This document shows, piece after piece, positions 42,967 through 52,151 of a stretch of 64,000 nt of DNA. Both the position numbers and the translations under genes were made by a program. This DNA is from Chitinophaga sp. S165. GTDB taxonomy: Bacteria > Bacteroidota > Bacteroidia > Chitinophagales > Chitinophagaceae. The notes under the pieces were generated by a model that was given only the letters and a program-made list of their open reading frames with translations, did no database searches and was not told where the DNA came from. The number at the start of each line of letters is the position of its first letter. Within the stretch, counting starts at the first letter, position 1. The stretch is taken from positions 124,001 through 188,000 of the forward strand of contig NZ_QGTG01000008.1 of assembly GCF_003182155.1 (NCBI RefSeq), read 5' to 3'.

Positions 42967-44013
42967 TTACCCCCTCACCTCATCCAGCGCCACTTCCTGC
43001 TGCCCGACCACCAACTGATGCATCACACCACACTTCAATGCATAATTATCCTTCTGATGCCCTACAGGAAAACCAAAGCATACCGGATACTTAAAATCCC
43101 TTACTTTCTCCATCACAATATCGTACACCGTTCTTCCAAATTCTTCTCCAGGATCATCGGGTTTAATGCGGTTAAAACCGCCTACGATCAATCCGGCGAG
43201 ATTGTCCAGTTTATGTGCACGCTGCAGGCTGTTGAACATGCGGTCAAGACTGTATAAGTATTCACCTACTTCTTCAAGAAAAAGGATCTTACCATTAGTA
43301 TTTAACTCGGAATTAGTGGCTAGTACACTCTGGATCATAGACAGATTGCCGCCGACTAAAATACCTTTGGCACTGCCTATACGATTGCGTGAGTCAGAAA
43401 AAGTAGTATAGTGCAATTGCTGGCCGGACAATGCATCTCTGATAGATGAAATTGTTTGTTGTACGATCGGTTCTGCCTTGCTGAAATCATCCGGAAAGCT
43501 ATTACACATTTTTGAGTGTAAAGTAGCAATGCCATACAGACGATTAATATGACAATGCAACACGGTGATATCACTGAAACCGATGATCCATTTTGGCTGT
43601 TGTATGAAACGGGAGAAGTCCAGCTGATCTATAATACGCGCACTTCCATAACCGCCACGGGCGCACATAATAGCGTGAATACCCGGATCATCCAGCATTT
43701 GTTGCATATCCTGCCGGCGTTCCTGATCTGTACCTCCGAAACTGAAATCGCTTTTGTCAACAGTGCTGCCTACACGTATTTTAAAACCCCAGCTTTGCAT
43801 GATGTTGATAGCCGGTTTTATTTCATCAAATGTGATGTGTCCCGCAGGACATGTAATGCCGATAGTATCGCCGCGTTTGAGATAGGGAGGAATAAGGGAC
43901 CTTTCTTCATGTGGCTGCATGGCGGCAGCGGCCTGTTGTAAACGGCTGAGTGACGGTAAGGTGATGAGTCCTGTTGTGGTGGCAAGTGCTGACAGGAAGT
44001 GTTTACGATTCAT
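42967..44013 (-). CDS. LD-carboxypeptidase (peptidase S66)
   Basis: About 348 residues from the ATG at 44013, which starts a hydrophobic export-type N-terminus (MNRKHFLSALATTTGLITLPS). The catalytic Ser124 is in RGGYGSARI; the Glu and His of the S66 triad are in LFLEEVGEYLYS and FPVGHQKDNYAL. It removes the terminal D-Ala from L-Ala-D-Glu-mDap-D-Ala peptides in murein recycling or remodelling. A longer reading from 44094 is disfavoured since it overlaps the divergent gene's start. Monocistronic. Confidence 0.9.
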   Translation of the reverse strand: MNRKHFLSALATTTGLITLPSLSRLQQAAAAMQPHEERSLIPPYLKRGDTIGITCPAGHITFDEIKPAINIMQSWGFKIRVGSTVDKSDFSFGGTDQERRQDMQQMLDDPGIHAIMCARGGYGSARIIDQLDFSRFIQQPKWIIGFSDITVLHCHINRLYGIATLHSKMCNSFPDDFSKAEPIVQQTISSIRDALSGQQLHYTTFSDSRNRIGSAKGILVGGNLSMIQSVLATNSELNTNGKILFLEEVGEYLYSLDRMFNSLQRAHKLDNLAGLIVGGFNRIKPDDPGEEFGRTVYDIVMEKVRDFKYPVCFGFPVGHQKDNYALKCGVMHQLVVGQQEVALDEVRG

Positions 44014-44085
44014 AATATTAATGTAAGCATTATTTATAAAAGCGATGTGGCCTGTTTTTTGTTTTCTTTGCATAAAAGAAGAACT

Positions 44086-44673
44086 ATGAAACACCTTTAC
44101 ATTTTAGGGGCGGCATTACTGCTGATGATAGCACCGGCAATGGCACAGACAGCCTGGAAAATAGAACCGGGCAAGTATATCGGAAACACAAAAATAGGTG
44201 CTACGACCGAAGAGATGGCTACACTGCTCGGGCCAGCAGATGGAGGAGACGCCGCTATGGGAAAAGCCTGGGGTATATGGTACAGCCACAAAAAAGATAA
44301 TAGCATCGATTCCTCCCGTTACCTGGCTGTTTACTCTGTAAGAGAAGAAACCAATGGTAAAGAAGCGATGGTGGTAAAACAGATCCGTGTAAATACACCA
44401 TCCTTTAAAACAGCAAGAGGACTGAAAGTAGGGAGCTCTTATATTGAAGTAAAAAAACTACATCCCGCTATCAAAGTCGTGGCACAATATCAGGATAAAA
44501 CGAAGGGCAGAAAGATCACACTTTACGATGTGAAAAAAGAAGGTATCGCATTTGAAATGACAACAGCAAAAGGTAGTAGACAGGTATGTACCGCTATTAC
44601 TATTCATCCGGAAGGGGAAAGCATCAATACTTATATTCTTTTCCCCGGCTATGAAGGCTTTGAAAAACTGTAG
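44086..44673 (+). CDS. Exported protein of unknown function
   Basis: 195 residues with a clear Sec signal (MKHLYILGAALLLMIAPAMAQ), beginning at 44086, where an A-rich stretch precedes the ATG. After cleavage the sequence starts TAWKIEPGKYIGNTKIGAT and has a repeated alpha/beta pattern with the second half LKVGSSYIEVKKLHP. The GNTKIGAT and KVGSSYIEVKKLH parts look like two related modules, but no family is certain. It is divergent from the LD-carboxypeptidase gene and convergent with an Lrp/AsnC gene, with only 5 bp between stops. Confidence 0.7.
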   Translation: MKHLYILGAALLLMIAPAMAQTAWKIEPGKYIGNTKIGATTEEMATLLGPADGGDAAMGKAWGIWYSHKKDNSIDSSRYLAVYSVREETNGKEAMVVKQIRVNTPSFKTARGLKVGSSYIEVKKLHPAIKVVAQYQDKTKGRKITLYDVKKEGIAFEMTTAKGSRQVCTAITIHPEGESINTYILFPGYEGFEKL

Positions 44674-44678
44674 GTAGC

Positions 44679-45182
44679 TTAATATACCACCCGGTGGGTA
44701 GCCTTGATCACTGACATTACGAATACGCTCTCCATGTGACGGATATTATCCAGCTCTCCCAGTTTGTTTACGTTGAACTCATGATAGGCAAGCATGTCTT
44801 TTACCTGCACCTTCAGCATGAAATCAAACTGACCGGAGATGTTGAGGCATTCCATTACTTCAGGGAAGGAAGTGATTTCCTTAATGAATTTAGAACCTGC
44901 TTTTTTACCATGTTCTTTCAGGGAAATGTAACATAGTACGGTGAGGGCTTTATCAATCTTACTGGGATCAACAATAGCGGCATACTGTCTGATAACGCCG
45001 GCCTGCTCCATTTTACGGATACGTTCATAGACAGGGGTGGCGCTCAGATTGAGCCTTGCAGCAAGGTCGCGGATGGTCATCTTGGCATCTTCCTCCAATA
45101 ACTGGAGAATGGCAATGTCCTTTTCATCCAGCGCAATGTTTTCAGTTGCGTTATCTTTTTTGGTATTTCCCAGGTTATTCAT
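44679..45182 (-). CDS. Lrp/AsnC family transcriptional regulator
   Basis: 167 residues. The N-terminal winged HTH reads LDEKDIAILQLLEEDAKMTIRDLAARLNLS, VYERIRKMEQAGVI, and the C-terminal RAM (ligand-binding) domain follows (FPEVMECLNISGQFDFMLKVQVKDMLAYHEF). These proteins sense amino acids as octamers and act as local or global regulators. An N-terminal extension of about 18 polar residues precedes the HTH. Its own promoter is seen upstream. The regulated genes are not evident from context. Confidence 0.93.
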   Translation of the reverse strand: MNNLGNTKKDNATENIALDEKDIAILQLLEEDAKMTIRDLAARLNLSATPVYERIRKMEQAGVIRQYAAIVDPSKIDKALTVLCYISLKEHGKKAGSKFIKEITSFPEVMECLNISGQFDFMLKVQVKDMLAYHEFNVNKLGELDNIRHMESVFVMSVIKATHRVVY

Positions 45183-45213
45183 GTCAGTATAGAATAATGT
45201 TCCGTTTCAAAAG

Positions 45214-45221
45214 CAAAATTA
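45214..45221 (-). promoter_or_regulatory. Promoter -7 element of the Lrp/AsnC gene
   Basis: The minus strand reads TAATTTTG, an exact TAnnTTTG match 31 bp before the start codon. Confidence 0.5.
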
Positions 45222-45263
45222 AGTACAATATACTAATTTGCTTCAATATTCCTTCAAAAATCC

Positions 45264-46856
45264 TTATTGTTTATGTGTTTGCAGTAGTTGCTGCAGATCT
45301 TCCAGGGTATTGATCTCAGCAAGAGGTTTGTCTTTCCGCCATCTGAGTATACGGGGGAAACGCAGCGCTACTCCCGACTTATGCCTGTTGGATGCAGCAA
45401 TTCCCTCAAAGCCGATCTCGAACACGAGTTCCGGTTTGACCGTTCTGACCGGACCAAATTTCTCGATCGAGTTCCTTTTTACCCAGTTATCTACTTCATT
45501 GATCTCTTTGTCGGTCAGGCCGGAATAAGCTTTGGTAAATGATACCAGCTGATCTCCGTCCCTGACTGCAAAGGTGTAGTCTGTATATAGATTGGAACGG
45601 CGCCCATGTCCTTTCTGGGCATAGATCATGACGGCATCGATGGTAAGCGGATCGATCTTCCATTTCCACCAGTCGCCACGTTTGCGGCCCACCTGGTAGG
45701 TAGAGTCCAGCTTTTTCAGCATCAATCCCTCACTGCCTTTTTCCCGTGCCTGCATCCTGAACCGGGCCAGTTCTTCCCAGTCGTGGAAGGTAATAGCTGG
45801 CGACAAGCGTAGTGCCGGATGATTGATCTGTTCCACTACCTGCTCCAAAAGTAAACGACGTTCCTGCAATGCCGTTGTACGTATGTCTTCTCCTTTCCAT
45901 TCCAGCAAGTCATAACTAAGGAATACCACGGGCGCTTCCTGTAATTGTTTCCTGGTTACATTCTTCCGTCCTATACGGGTTTGTAATGTCTGGAAGGGAA
46001 GGGGGAAGCCATCTGCAAAGGTGAGTATCTCTCCGTCCAGTACCGTGCCTTCCGGTAGTATTTCCAGAAGTGGCTGATATTCGGGGAACTTTTCAGTGAT
46101 CAGCTCTTCCCCACGCGACCATACGAACAATTGACCATTACGTTTGATGATCTGTCCGCGAATCCCATCCCATTTCCATTCCGCCTGCCATTGTTCCGGA
46201 GTACCCAGTTCTGACGGGTCATTCTCCAGGGCATAAGCCAGGTAAAAAGGAAAGGGTTTGGAAGCGTCGGCCTCTGTAATGTTTTCGCTGAGCAAGGCCT
46301 CTATAGTGGTCTTTTGAGGGTCCCAGTTCCCACTGATCATATGCGAGATGGTAGGGGCGGGAATGTGATAGGTATTCGCCAGCGCATTCACCATCATCTT
46401 CTGCGACACGCCAATGCGGAAACCGCCTGTGATCAGCTTATTGAACACAAATCGCTCACTGGTATCAAGTTCTTCCCAGGCTTTGAGAATAAAGGCCTGT
46501 TTAATAGGTTCTTCGGCTTTCTCAAGTTGTATGAGCTGTTCGATCCAGTAGTGCAACGGATGCACAGATATGCTTTTACCGGGAGGAAGCAGCAGGGCAA
46601 TTGTTTCTGCCAGATCGCCTACTGTATGATAACACTCCTCATATAACCAGGCAGGTAAGCCTGTCATTTGCAGGCACCAGTTACTGAGCTGAGTGGCGTT
46701 GACCGTACGTTTTGGCCGACGGCCGGTGAACAGCGCCAATACCCAAAGCCGGTCAGGAGCGTCTGCAATAGCCAGATAGCGGCTTAAGGCGTCCAGCTTT
46801 TCATTTGTCTTGGTGCTATTGCTTAATATTTTTATGAGTGCGGCAAATTCTTTCAT
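45264..46856 (-). CDS. ATP-dependent DNA ligase
   Basis: 530 residues. An N-terminal ligase domain (to about residue 180) precedes the nucleotidyltransferase with motif I EWKWDGIRGQ (Lys is the adenylation site), VLDGEILTF as motif III, and SEGLMLKKLDSTYQVGRKRGDWWKWK as motifs IV-V. An OB domain ends the chain. It seals nicks in an ATP-dependent repair pathway, separate from the NAD-dependent replication ligase. The ATG overlaps the exonuclease stop by 4 bp (ATGA), and the two form the second half of the ligase-associated module. Confidence 0.95.
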   Translation of the reverse strand: MKEFAALIKILSNSTKTNEKLDALSRYLAIADAPDRLWVLALFTGRRPKRTVNATQLSNWCLQMTGLPAWLYEECYHTVGDLAETIALLLPPGKSISVHPLHYWIEQLIQLEKAEEPIKQAFILKAWEELDTSERFVFNKLITGGFRIGVSQKMMVNALANTYHIPAPTISHMISGNWDPQKTTIEALLSENITEADASKPFPFYLAYALENDPSELGTPEQWQAEWKWDGIRGQIIKRNGQLFVWSRGEELITEKFPEYQPLLEILPEGTVLDGEILTFADGFPLPFQTLQTRIGRKNVTRKQLQEAPVVFLSYDLLEWKGEDIRTTALQERRLLLEQVVEQINHPALRLSPAITFHDWEELARFRMQAREKGSEGLMLKKLDSTYQVGRKRGDWWKWKIDPLTIDAVMIYAQKGHGRRSNLYTDYTFAVRDGDQLVSFTKAYSGLTDKEINEVDNWVKRNSIEKFGPVRTVKPELVFEIGFEGIAASNRHKSGVALRFPRILRWRKDKPLAEINTLEDLQQLLQTHKQ

Positions 46857-47893
46857 AACGGAGTATTATTGCTCTCACTATTAACGGTTTCCGGGATACC
46901 AGTTTCTTCATCCATATCGCCATATTCCGTTTTTACTTCCTGTGCAGGGATCCCGTTTTCCGTCAGGTAACGGGCGAAAACACTGCTGAAGCCATGCGTG
47001 GTATAGACCTTCTCCGCACCAGTAGCTTTTACTGCCTGCAGCAACCCTGTCCAGTCGGCATGGTCCGACAAGGCAAAGCCGGCGTCTGCATTACGGCGGC
47101 GCATGTTTCCCCTTATCTGCATCCATCCGCTGCATACGCCCAATGCATATGGATTAAAGCGGCGCATCCAGGAGGAATCTGCTGCAGACGGAGGGCCGAT
47201 AATAAGATTGTTCTTATACGCAGAAGGCGGTGTATCCGGGGTAATACGATGGATCTCCGGCAGGTCCCAGCCCTTTTCTCTCAGTAACTGGTGAGGAATA
47301 TAAATAGCCCCATGCGCCCATATCTGCTCCGTCACATCTCTCAGATTATATAACAGCCGTTGAGCCTTTCCCAGGCTATACCCTAACAGCACGCTGTTCT
47401 TACCGGCCGCCTGGTTGTCCTGTATCCATTGTCTGATATTGCTGAAGATAACAGCCTGCGGCTGCCAGTTATAGATAGGAAGGCCAAAGGTACATTCAGT
47501 GATGAACGTATTACAGCGTACCGGTTCAAACTGTCCGGATATACCGTCATTCTCTACTTTATAATCACCACTGAAAACCCATACCTCGTTTTCCTGTTCA
47601 ACCCGTACCTGGGCCGATCCGATAATATGCCCTGCGGGATGCAGTGATACTGTTACGCCATTATACCGGATAGTTTCGCCGAAGGCAATACCCTGTACGC
47701 TGATATCCTGGCCAAGCCGTAACTGAAGAAGTGCAACACTATCATGATGACAGAGGTAATGTTTGTTACCATAGCGGGCATGGTCGGAATGTGCGTGGGT
47801 GATAATGGCCCGCTCTACGGGCTGCCAGGGGTCAATATAAAAATCACCTGCCGGGCAGTAAATACCTTTATCCGTAAACTGTAATACCTGCAT
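46853..47893 (-). CDS. Ligase-associated DNA exonuclease (metallo-beta-lactamase/beta-CASP)
   Basis: About 346 residues from the ATG at 47893; the ORF opens 8 codons earlier at 47917. The metallo-beta-lactamase motif ITHAHSDHARYG (HxHxDH) is near the N-terminus, followed by LHPAGHIIGSAQ and VFSGDYK, and SDHADW with TTHGF near the end. The family is the SNM1-like exonuclease of the ligase-associated repair module. It is the first gene of the pair with the ATP-dependent ligase. ATACTTTG, one base off the TAnnTTTG consensus, lies just before the later ATG, which favours the later start. Confidence 0.92.
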   Translation of the reverse strand: MQVLQFTDKGIYCPAGDFYIDPWQPVERAIITHAHSDHARYGNKHYLCHHDSVALLQLRLGQDISVQGIAFGETIRYNGVTVSLHPAGHIIGSAQVRVEQENEVWVFSGDYKVENDGISGQFEPVRCNTFITECTFGLPIYNWQPQAVIFSNIRQWIQDNQAAGKNSVLLGYSLGKAQRLLYNLRDVTEQIWAHGAIYIPHQLLREKGWDLPEIHRITPDTPPSAYKNNLIIGPPSAADSSWMRRFNPYALGVCSGWMQIRGNMRRRNADAGFALSDHADWTGLLQAVKATGAEKVYTTHGFSSVFARYLTENGIPAQEVKTEYGDMDEETGIPETVNSESNNTPL

Positions 47894-47917
47894 AAAGGCA
47901 AAGTATACAATTTTCAT

Positions 47918-48225
47918 GCGCGAATAGACCCTGATCCTGATATTATTTTGACATGACGGACGAAATCGCTGAAAAAAAGTTTTAAAATACCTGTAAATCC
48001 AGTGTGGTTATGGGGGATGTGTGCTTTTTATGTGCCTCATGCGTCCATTTTAGGTGAACTTAATAGGCTATAATGACGGGTTGAGGTGGAGAAATTTATA
48101 TCATAGCACCCCGATTTAAGCACTTTCTGATACTATACTATAGAAAGACACAAACAACTATTTACCGAAAGCCGCCCGGTCTGTCTCCTCAATGTAACCC
48201 CTTTCAATTAATTCATGAAAAAGTA
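47918..48225. other. Intergenic region upstream of the repair pair
   Basis: About 300 bp between the exonuclease start and the terminator of the substrate-binding lipoprotein gene. No ORF, hairpin or exact promoter element was found in it. Confidence 0.5.
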
Positions 48226-48256
48226 AAAGGGTGTTCGCCATAAGCGGACACCCTTT
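48226..48256 (-). terminator. Terminator of the substrate-binding lipoprotein gene
   Basis: AAAGGGTGTTCGC pairs with GCGGACACCCTTT (one wobble) around a 5-nt loop. On the minus strand the stem is followed by a T-rich tract. Confidence 0.8.
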
Positions 48257-48279
48257 CCATTGAAGAAGCAAAACAATGC

Positions 48280-49602
48280 TTACTGAAAATTCATCTTCAC
48301 ATCAGCGCTGTCGTTCTTCTGTATGATATTAATGTTCTTATTTTCAAAGTAGTCTGGCATGGTAGCGCCATCTTTCAGGTATACCGGCTGGTAATTAAGG
48401 TTGTTGAACACCTTTTTGGAAGGATCGTTCAGGCCGGCATTAAAATAAACCCCTTTATCATTCAGCTGTTTTACAAAATACCAGGTCAGCTCGAAGCCTT
48501 TGAAAGCCATGTCGGACGGACGTGATTTGTAAATACGTTTGAAATAATCAGTGATATACCTGCTGTAGGAATCCGTCTTATCATTGAAGTAAGGAGAGGT
48601 GTAGTAGATCTGCATATCCTTGAATTCAGGCTCTTTAAATTTCATGATATCCCAGGTAGGCATACCGTAGATCTGAATAGGATAAGTAGCTGTTTGTACA
48701 CTGAGCTTACGCAGGATGGCCTTTGCATTGGCCTCATCCAGGGCCGTAACGATGCAGAGATTGGGCCTGTCCGTCAGCAGGAACTGGGACAGTTCTCCAT
48801 CGGTCATGGCATCGCTCCAGATCACTTCACGGATATGTGATTTCTTCGGGTTCTGCAGTTTCTCGTAGTCAGCTTTGAAATCGGCAGCGAGGCGTTTTTC
48901 AAAAGCACTGTTACGGTGCAGCAACAGAATATTCTTATTAGCGAATGTTTCCTGCAGGTAACGCTGAAGGGCTTCACCGTGCGTGCGGAGCATACTGTTG
49001 GTGATCAGCAGGAAAGGATTGGCTGTGATACCGCCATCATTAGGATAGGTAGCAGACACGAGGTTGATCTCTTTCTGTCTGGCCACATTACTGAGCTCCT
49101 GAATTTCAGGAGAGCTTACTGCAGCAATAATAAGGTCTACACTATCCAGGGCTTTAACTCTCTTTAAGTTCTCGATGCTGTTAGCGCGGGACTTGCTGTC
49201 ATATACGGCTACAGTGAGCTTTACGCCCTGCTGTTGCAGGCTGTCCAGTGCCAGCTGGGCGCCTTCGTAAAAATCAAGGCCTGGCAATACGTAACGTGGC
49301 AACGTACGGCCGGAAATTTCTGTACCATTGGTGAAAACAGAATCAAGGTAGAGCGGAGCAAAGAGCGCAATGTTGTAGGAGCCTTTTTTTACTTCACGGG
49401 CAAAAGCCGGTACGTTGAAAGGGGCTGCTTTTTCTTCATTCTTTTTCTCTTCCTTTTTCTTTTCTTCCTCCTTAGGCTTTGTGACAGTTGTTGGCGGAGC
49501 AGTAGGGCTGCTGCTGCTGCTTTTGAACAGCGAACATGCAGACAGCACAATGGTCAGTGCGCATGCAGTGACCATCAGACTGCATATTTTGGATTTACTC
49601 AT
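48280..49602 (-). CDS. Periplasmic-binding-protein-like lipoprotein (ABC-type, Peripla_BP_6)
   Basis: 440 residues. A lipoprotein signal (LSACS, Cys about 23) is followed by a 40-residue Ser/Pro/Lys/Glu-rich linker and then a type 1 periplasmic-binding fold with two lobes: ALFAPLYLDSVF, VDLIIAAVSSPEIQELSNVA, NILLLHRNSAFEKRLAADF, FKGFELTWYFVKQL. Related proteins are annotated as amino acid ABC-transporter substrate-binding or LpoA-like. No permease or ATPase is next to it, so a role in envelope sensing or enzyme activation is as likely as uptake. The gene lies after guaA with its own terminator. Confidence 0.8.
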   Translation of the reverse strand: MSKSKICSLMVTACALTIVLSACSLFKSSSSSPTAPPTTVTKPKEEEKKKEEKKNEEKAAPFNVPAFAREVKKGSYNIALFAPLYLDSVFTNGTEISGRTLPRYVLPGLDFYEGAQLALDSLQQQGVKLTVAVYDSKSRANSIENLKRVKALDSVDLIIAAVSSPEIQELSNVARQKEINLVSATYPNDGGITANPFLLITNSMLRTHGEALQRYLQETFANKNILLLHRNSAFEKRLAADFKADYEKLQNPKKSHIREVIWSDAMTDGELSQFLLTDRPNLCIVTALDEANAKAILRKLSVQTATYPIQIYGMPTWDIMKFKEPEFKDMQIYYTSPYFNDKTDSYSRYITDYFKRIYKSRPSDMAFKGFELTWYFVKQLNDKGVYFNAGLNDPSKKVFNNLNYQPVYLKDGATMPDYFENKNINIIQKNDSADVKMNFQ

Positions 49603-49643
49603 AGCGATGATTAATTACAAAAATCGTTCCCAGGCGCTGAACA

Positions 49644-49699
49644 AGAAACGCTTAACACTGAGGTGCAAATGTATAATGTGCTCAGCGTTAAGCGTTTCT
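49644..49699 (-). terminator. Terminator of guaA
   Basis: Arms 49644-49662 and 49681-49699 (AGAAACGCTTAAC...) pair over 19 bp with one mismatch around an 18-nt loop, between the guaA stop and the start of the next gene. Confidence 0.7.
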
Positions 49700-49718
49700 A
49701 CCTACAGCTCATGGAATT

Positions 49719-51257
49719 TTATTCCCATTCGATGGTAGCCGGTGGTTTGGAGCTGATATCGTATACCACGCGGTTAATACCTTTCACTTTATTGATAATA
49801 TCGTTCGACATTTTAGCCAGGAACTCATACGGCAGGTGTGCCCAGTCGGCGGTCATACCGTCAACAGAGGTTACTGCACGGAGAGCAACTGTAAATTCAT
49901 AGGTCCTCTCATCTCCCATTACCCCTACGCTCTGTACCGGCAACAGGATGGTACCTGCCTGCCATACTTTATCATACAGTTCCGCTTCACGCAGTCCGTC
50001 GATATATACGGCGTCTGCTTCCTGCAGCATGGCCACTTTCTCAGGAGTGATCTCGCCCAGGATGCGGATAGCCAGACCAGGACCCGGGAAAGGATGACGG
50101 CCCAGGAAGATCTCACTGATGCCTATTTCACGGCCTACACGTCTAACCTCGTCTTTGAAGAGGAAACGTAGTGGCTCTACCAGTCCCATATTCATTTTCT
50201 CAGGCAAGCCGCCCACGTTGTGGTGAGACTTGATGGTAACAGAAGGTCCATTTACAGAAACAGATTCTATCACATCAGGATAAATTGTACCCTGACCCAG
50301 GAAGGAGATATCTTTCAGCTGAATAGCTTCCTGCTGGAACACTTCGATGAAGAGACGGCCAATGATCTTACGTTTTTTCTCAGGATCACTTACGCCTTTC
50401 AGCTCTCCATAGAAGAGATCTTTGGCATTCACGCCTTTTACGTTAAGGCCCATGTGTTTGTAGGAATCCAGTACAGTTTCGAATTCATCTTTACGGAGCA
50501 GTCCATTATCAACGAATACGCAATACAGGTTGCTTCCTATCGCCTTATGTATCAGTTCGGCAGCCACGGTAGAATCCACACCGCCGCTAAGCGCCATTAC
50601 TACTTTTTTATCGCCTACCTGCGCCTTGATCTTGTCAACAGTTTCCTGTACAAATGCAGCCGGGGTCCAGTCCTGTTTACATCCGCAGATGTGTACCAGG
50701 AAGTTGCGGAGCAATTGTTTACCTTCCAGTGAGTGTGTTACTTCCGGATGGAATTGGAGACCCATGATGGGGTGCTTGGCTACGGTCTCTGATTTGAAAG
50801 CCGCTACCGGGATATTGTCGGTATGGGCGATGATCTCAAATCCTTCGGGCATACGCACGATAGTGTCTGAGTGGCTCATCCATACCTGGCTACGGGAAGA
50901 GATATCATACAGGAGCTTTTCTTCCTTGTTCTGATGTTCCATAAACTGACGGCCATATTCGCGGATGGAGCTCTTGGCTACTTCTCCTCCGAATACTTTT
51001 GCTGTAAGCTGGGCGCCGTAGCACACTCCTAATACAGGAACCTTTGCCGCCATGGCAGCTATGTCAACGATCGGTGCACCGGCATCGTTCACTGAGAACG
51101 GACTACCGGAAAGAATAATGCCTTTTACTGTGTCATCCCATTGTACCGGCTGGAGACAAGGCTTGATTTCACAATAAATATTCAACTCCCTGATACTGCG
51201 TGCGATCAGCTGCGTATATTGAGAGCCAAAGTCTAGTATAAGTATCTTTTCTGTCAT
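49719..51257 (-). CDS. guaA: GMP synthase (glutamine-hydrolysing)
   Basis: 512 residues. The N-terminal class I amidotransferase has nucleophile Cys79 (GVCYGAQL) and the FHPEVTHS triad part. The ATP-pyrophosphatase domain has the PP-loop ALSGGVDSTVAAEL, and the C-terminal dimerisation domain ends PPATIEWE. It converts XMP to GMP. The -7 element TATCTTTG lies only 7 nt before the ATG, so the transcript is predicted to be nearly leaderless. Confidence 0.97.
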   Translation of the reverse strand: MTEKILILDFGSQYTQLIARSIRELNIYCEIKPCLQPVQWDDTVKGIILSGSPFSVNDAGAPIVDIAAMAAKVPVLGVCYGAQLTAKVFGGEVAKSSIREYGRQFMEHQNKEEKLLYDISSRSQVWMSHSDTIVRMPEGFEIIAHTDNIPVAAFKSETVAKHPIMGLQFHPEVTHSLEGKQLLRNFLVHICGCKQDWTPAAFVQETVDKIKAQVGDKKVVMALSGGVDSTVAAELIHKAIGSNLYCVFVDNGLLRKDEFETVLDSYKHMGLNVKGVNAKDLFYGELKGVSDPEKKRKIIGRLFIEVFQQEAIQLKDISFLGQGTIYPDVIESVSVNGPSVTIKSHHNVGGLPEKMNMGLVEPLRFLFKDEVRRVGREIGISEIFLGRHPFPGPGLAIRILGEITPEKVAMLQEADAVYIDGLREAELYDKVWQAGTILLPVQSVGVMGDERTYEFTVALRAVTSVDGMTADWAHLPYEFLAKMSNDIINKVKGINRVVYDISSKPPATIEWE

Positions 51258-51264
51258 GGTGGTG

Positions 51265-51272
51265 CAAAGATA
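51265..51272 (-). promoter_or_regulatory. Promoter -7 element abutting guaA
   Basis: The minus strand reads TATCTTTG (exact TAnnTTTG) and ends 7 nt before the guaA ATG. Confidence 0.55.
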
Positions 51273-51391
51273 AAGGCCAAATATGAAATCCCAAGTCTGA
51301 AAATGCGAATAGTCTGCGGATGTTTGTACTTATATTCGTAATATACATGTGTTTAAATCGCCATTTTAGAACCCAAACAATTATTGCCCTT

Positions 51392-52108
51392 ATGAAAAAG
51401 ATCATTTGCATTCCCGCTTTAACCTTATTAGTAGCAACACAAATCAGCTGCGACGGTCAGCGTATTAATGGAAGTGGTAACGTTACCACCGAGACCCGGA
51501 ATGTAGGAGAATACGAAAAAGTAAAGCTGAAAGGCTCTATGGATATAGAGTTTACACAAGGTCCCTCTCAGGCTGCCGTGATAGAGGCAGAAGATAATGT
51601 TATCCAGTACGTAAGGTTGGAAATAGATGGGGATGAGCTGGTAGTGGACCTGAAGGACCATATTTCATTAAAGACCCGTAGAGGGATCAAAGTGAAATTG
51701 ACAGCTCCTAATGTAAATGAGCTGGCCCTTTCAGGCTCCGGTAACATCCATATTACAAATACATTGGAGAATAATGAGCCGGTAAGGCTTAAGCTATCCG
51801 GTAGCGGCAATATTGATGGTGCGGTGAACAGCCCGGAAGTAAACGCCTCTTCTGCAGGCTCTGGCAATATCAAACTGTCTGGTGAAACGAAAGACCTGGA
51901 CATCAGCCTGGCTGGCAGTGGCAATTTTGAAGGAGCCGATCTGCATTCCGAAAATGCCGAAGTGACCATTGCCGGCAGCGGTAATGTAAATGTACATGCC
52001 AGTGTGAAGCTTGAGGCAAAAATAGCCGGTTCGGGAGATGTACGCTACAAAGGCAATCCTTCGGTATCTTCAAAGATCGCTGGTTCAGGGTCCGTACATA
52101 AAGACTGA
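51392..52108 (+). CDS. DUF2807 (head-GIN domain) lipoprotein
   Basis: 238 residues from the ATG at 51392, which begins a lipoprotein signal (MKKIICIPALTLLVATQISC). The body carries at least seven SGSGNI/AGSGNV-type repeats at about 20-residue spacing, the hallmark of DUF2807 right-handed beta-helix proteins. They are common in Bacteroidota envelopes as putative auto-transporter adhesin head domains; the function is unproven. Divergent from guaA. Confidence 0.9.
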   Translation: MKKIICIPALTLLVATQISCDGQRINGSGNVTTETRNVGEYEKVKLKGSMDIEFTQGPSQAAVIEAEDNVIQYVRLEIDGDELVVDLKDHISLKTRRGIKVKLTAPNVNELALSGSGNIHITNTLENNEPVRLKLSGSGNIDGAVNSPEVNASSAGSGNIKLSGETKDLDISLAGSGNFEGADLHSENAEVTIAGSGNVNVHASVKLEAKIAGSGDVRYKGNPSVSSKIAGSGSVHKD

Positions 52109-52151
52109 TGCTCAATCCGACATCTTAAGATAAGTAAACAGATATTACACG

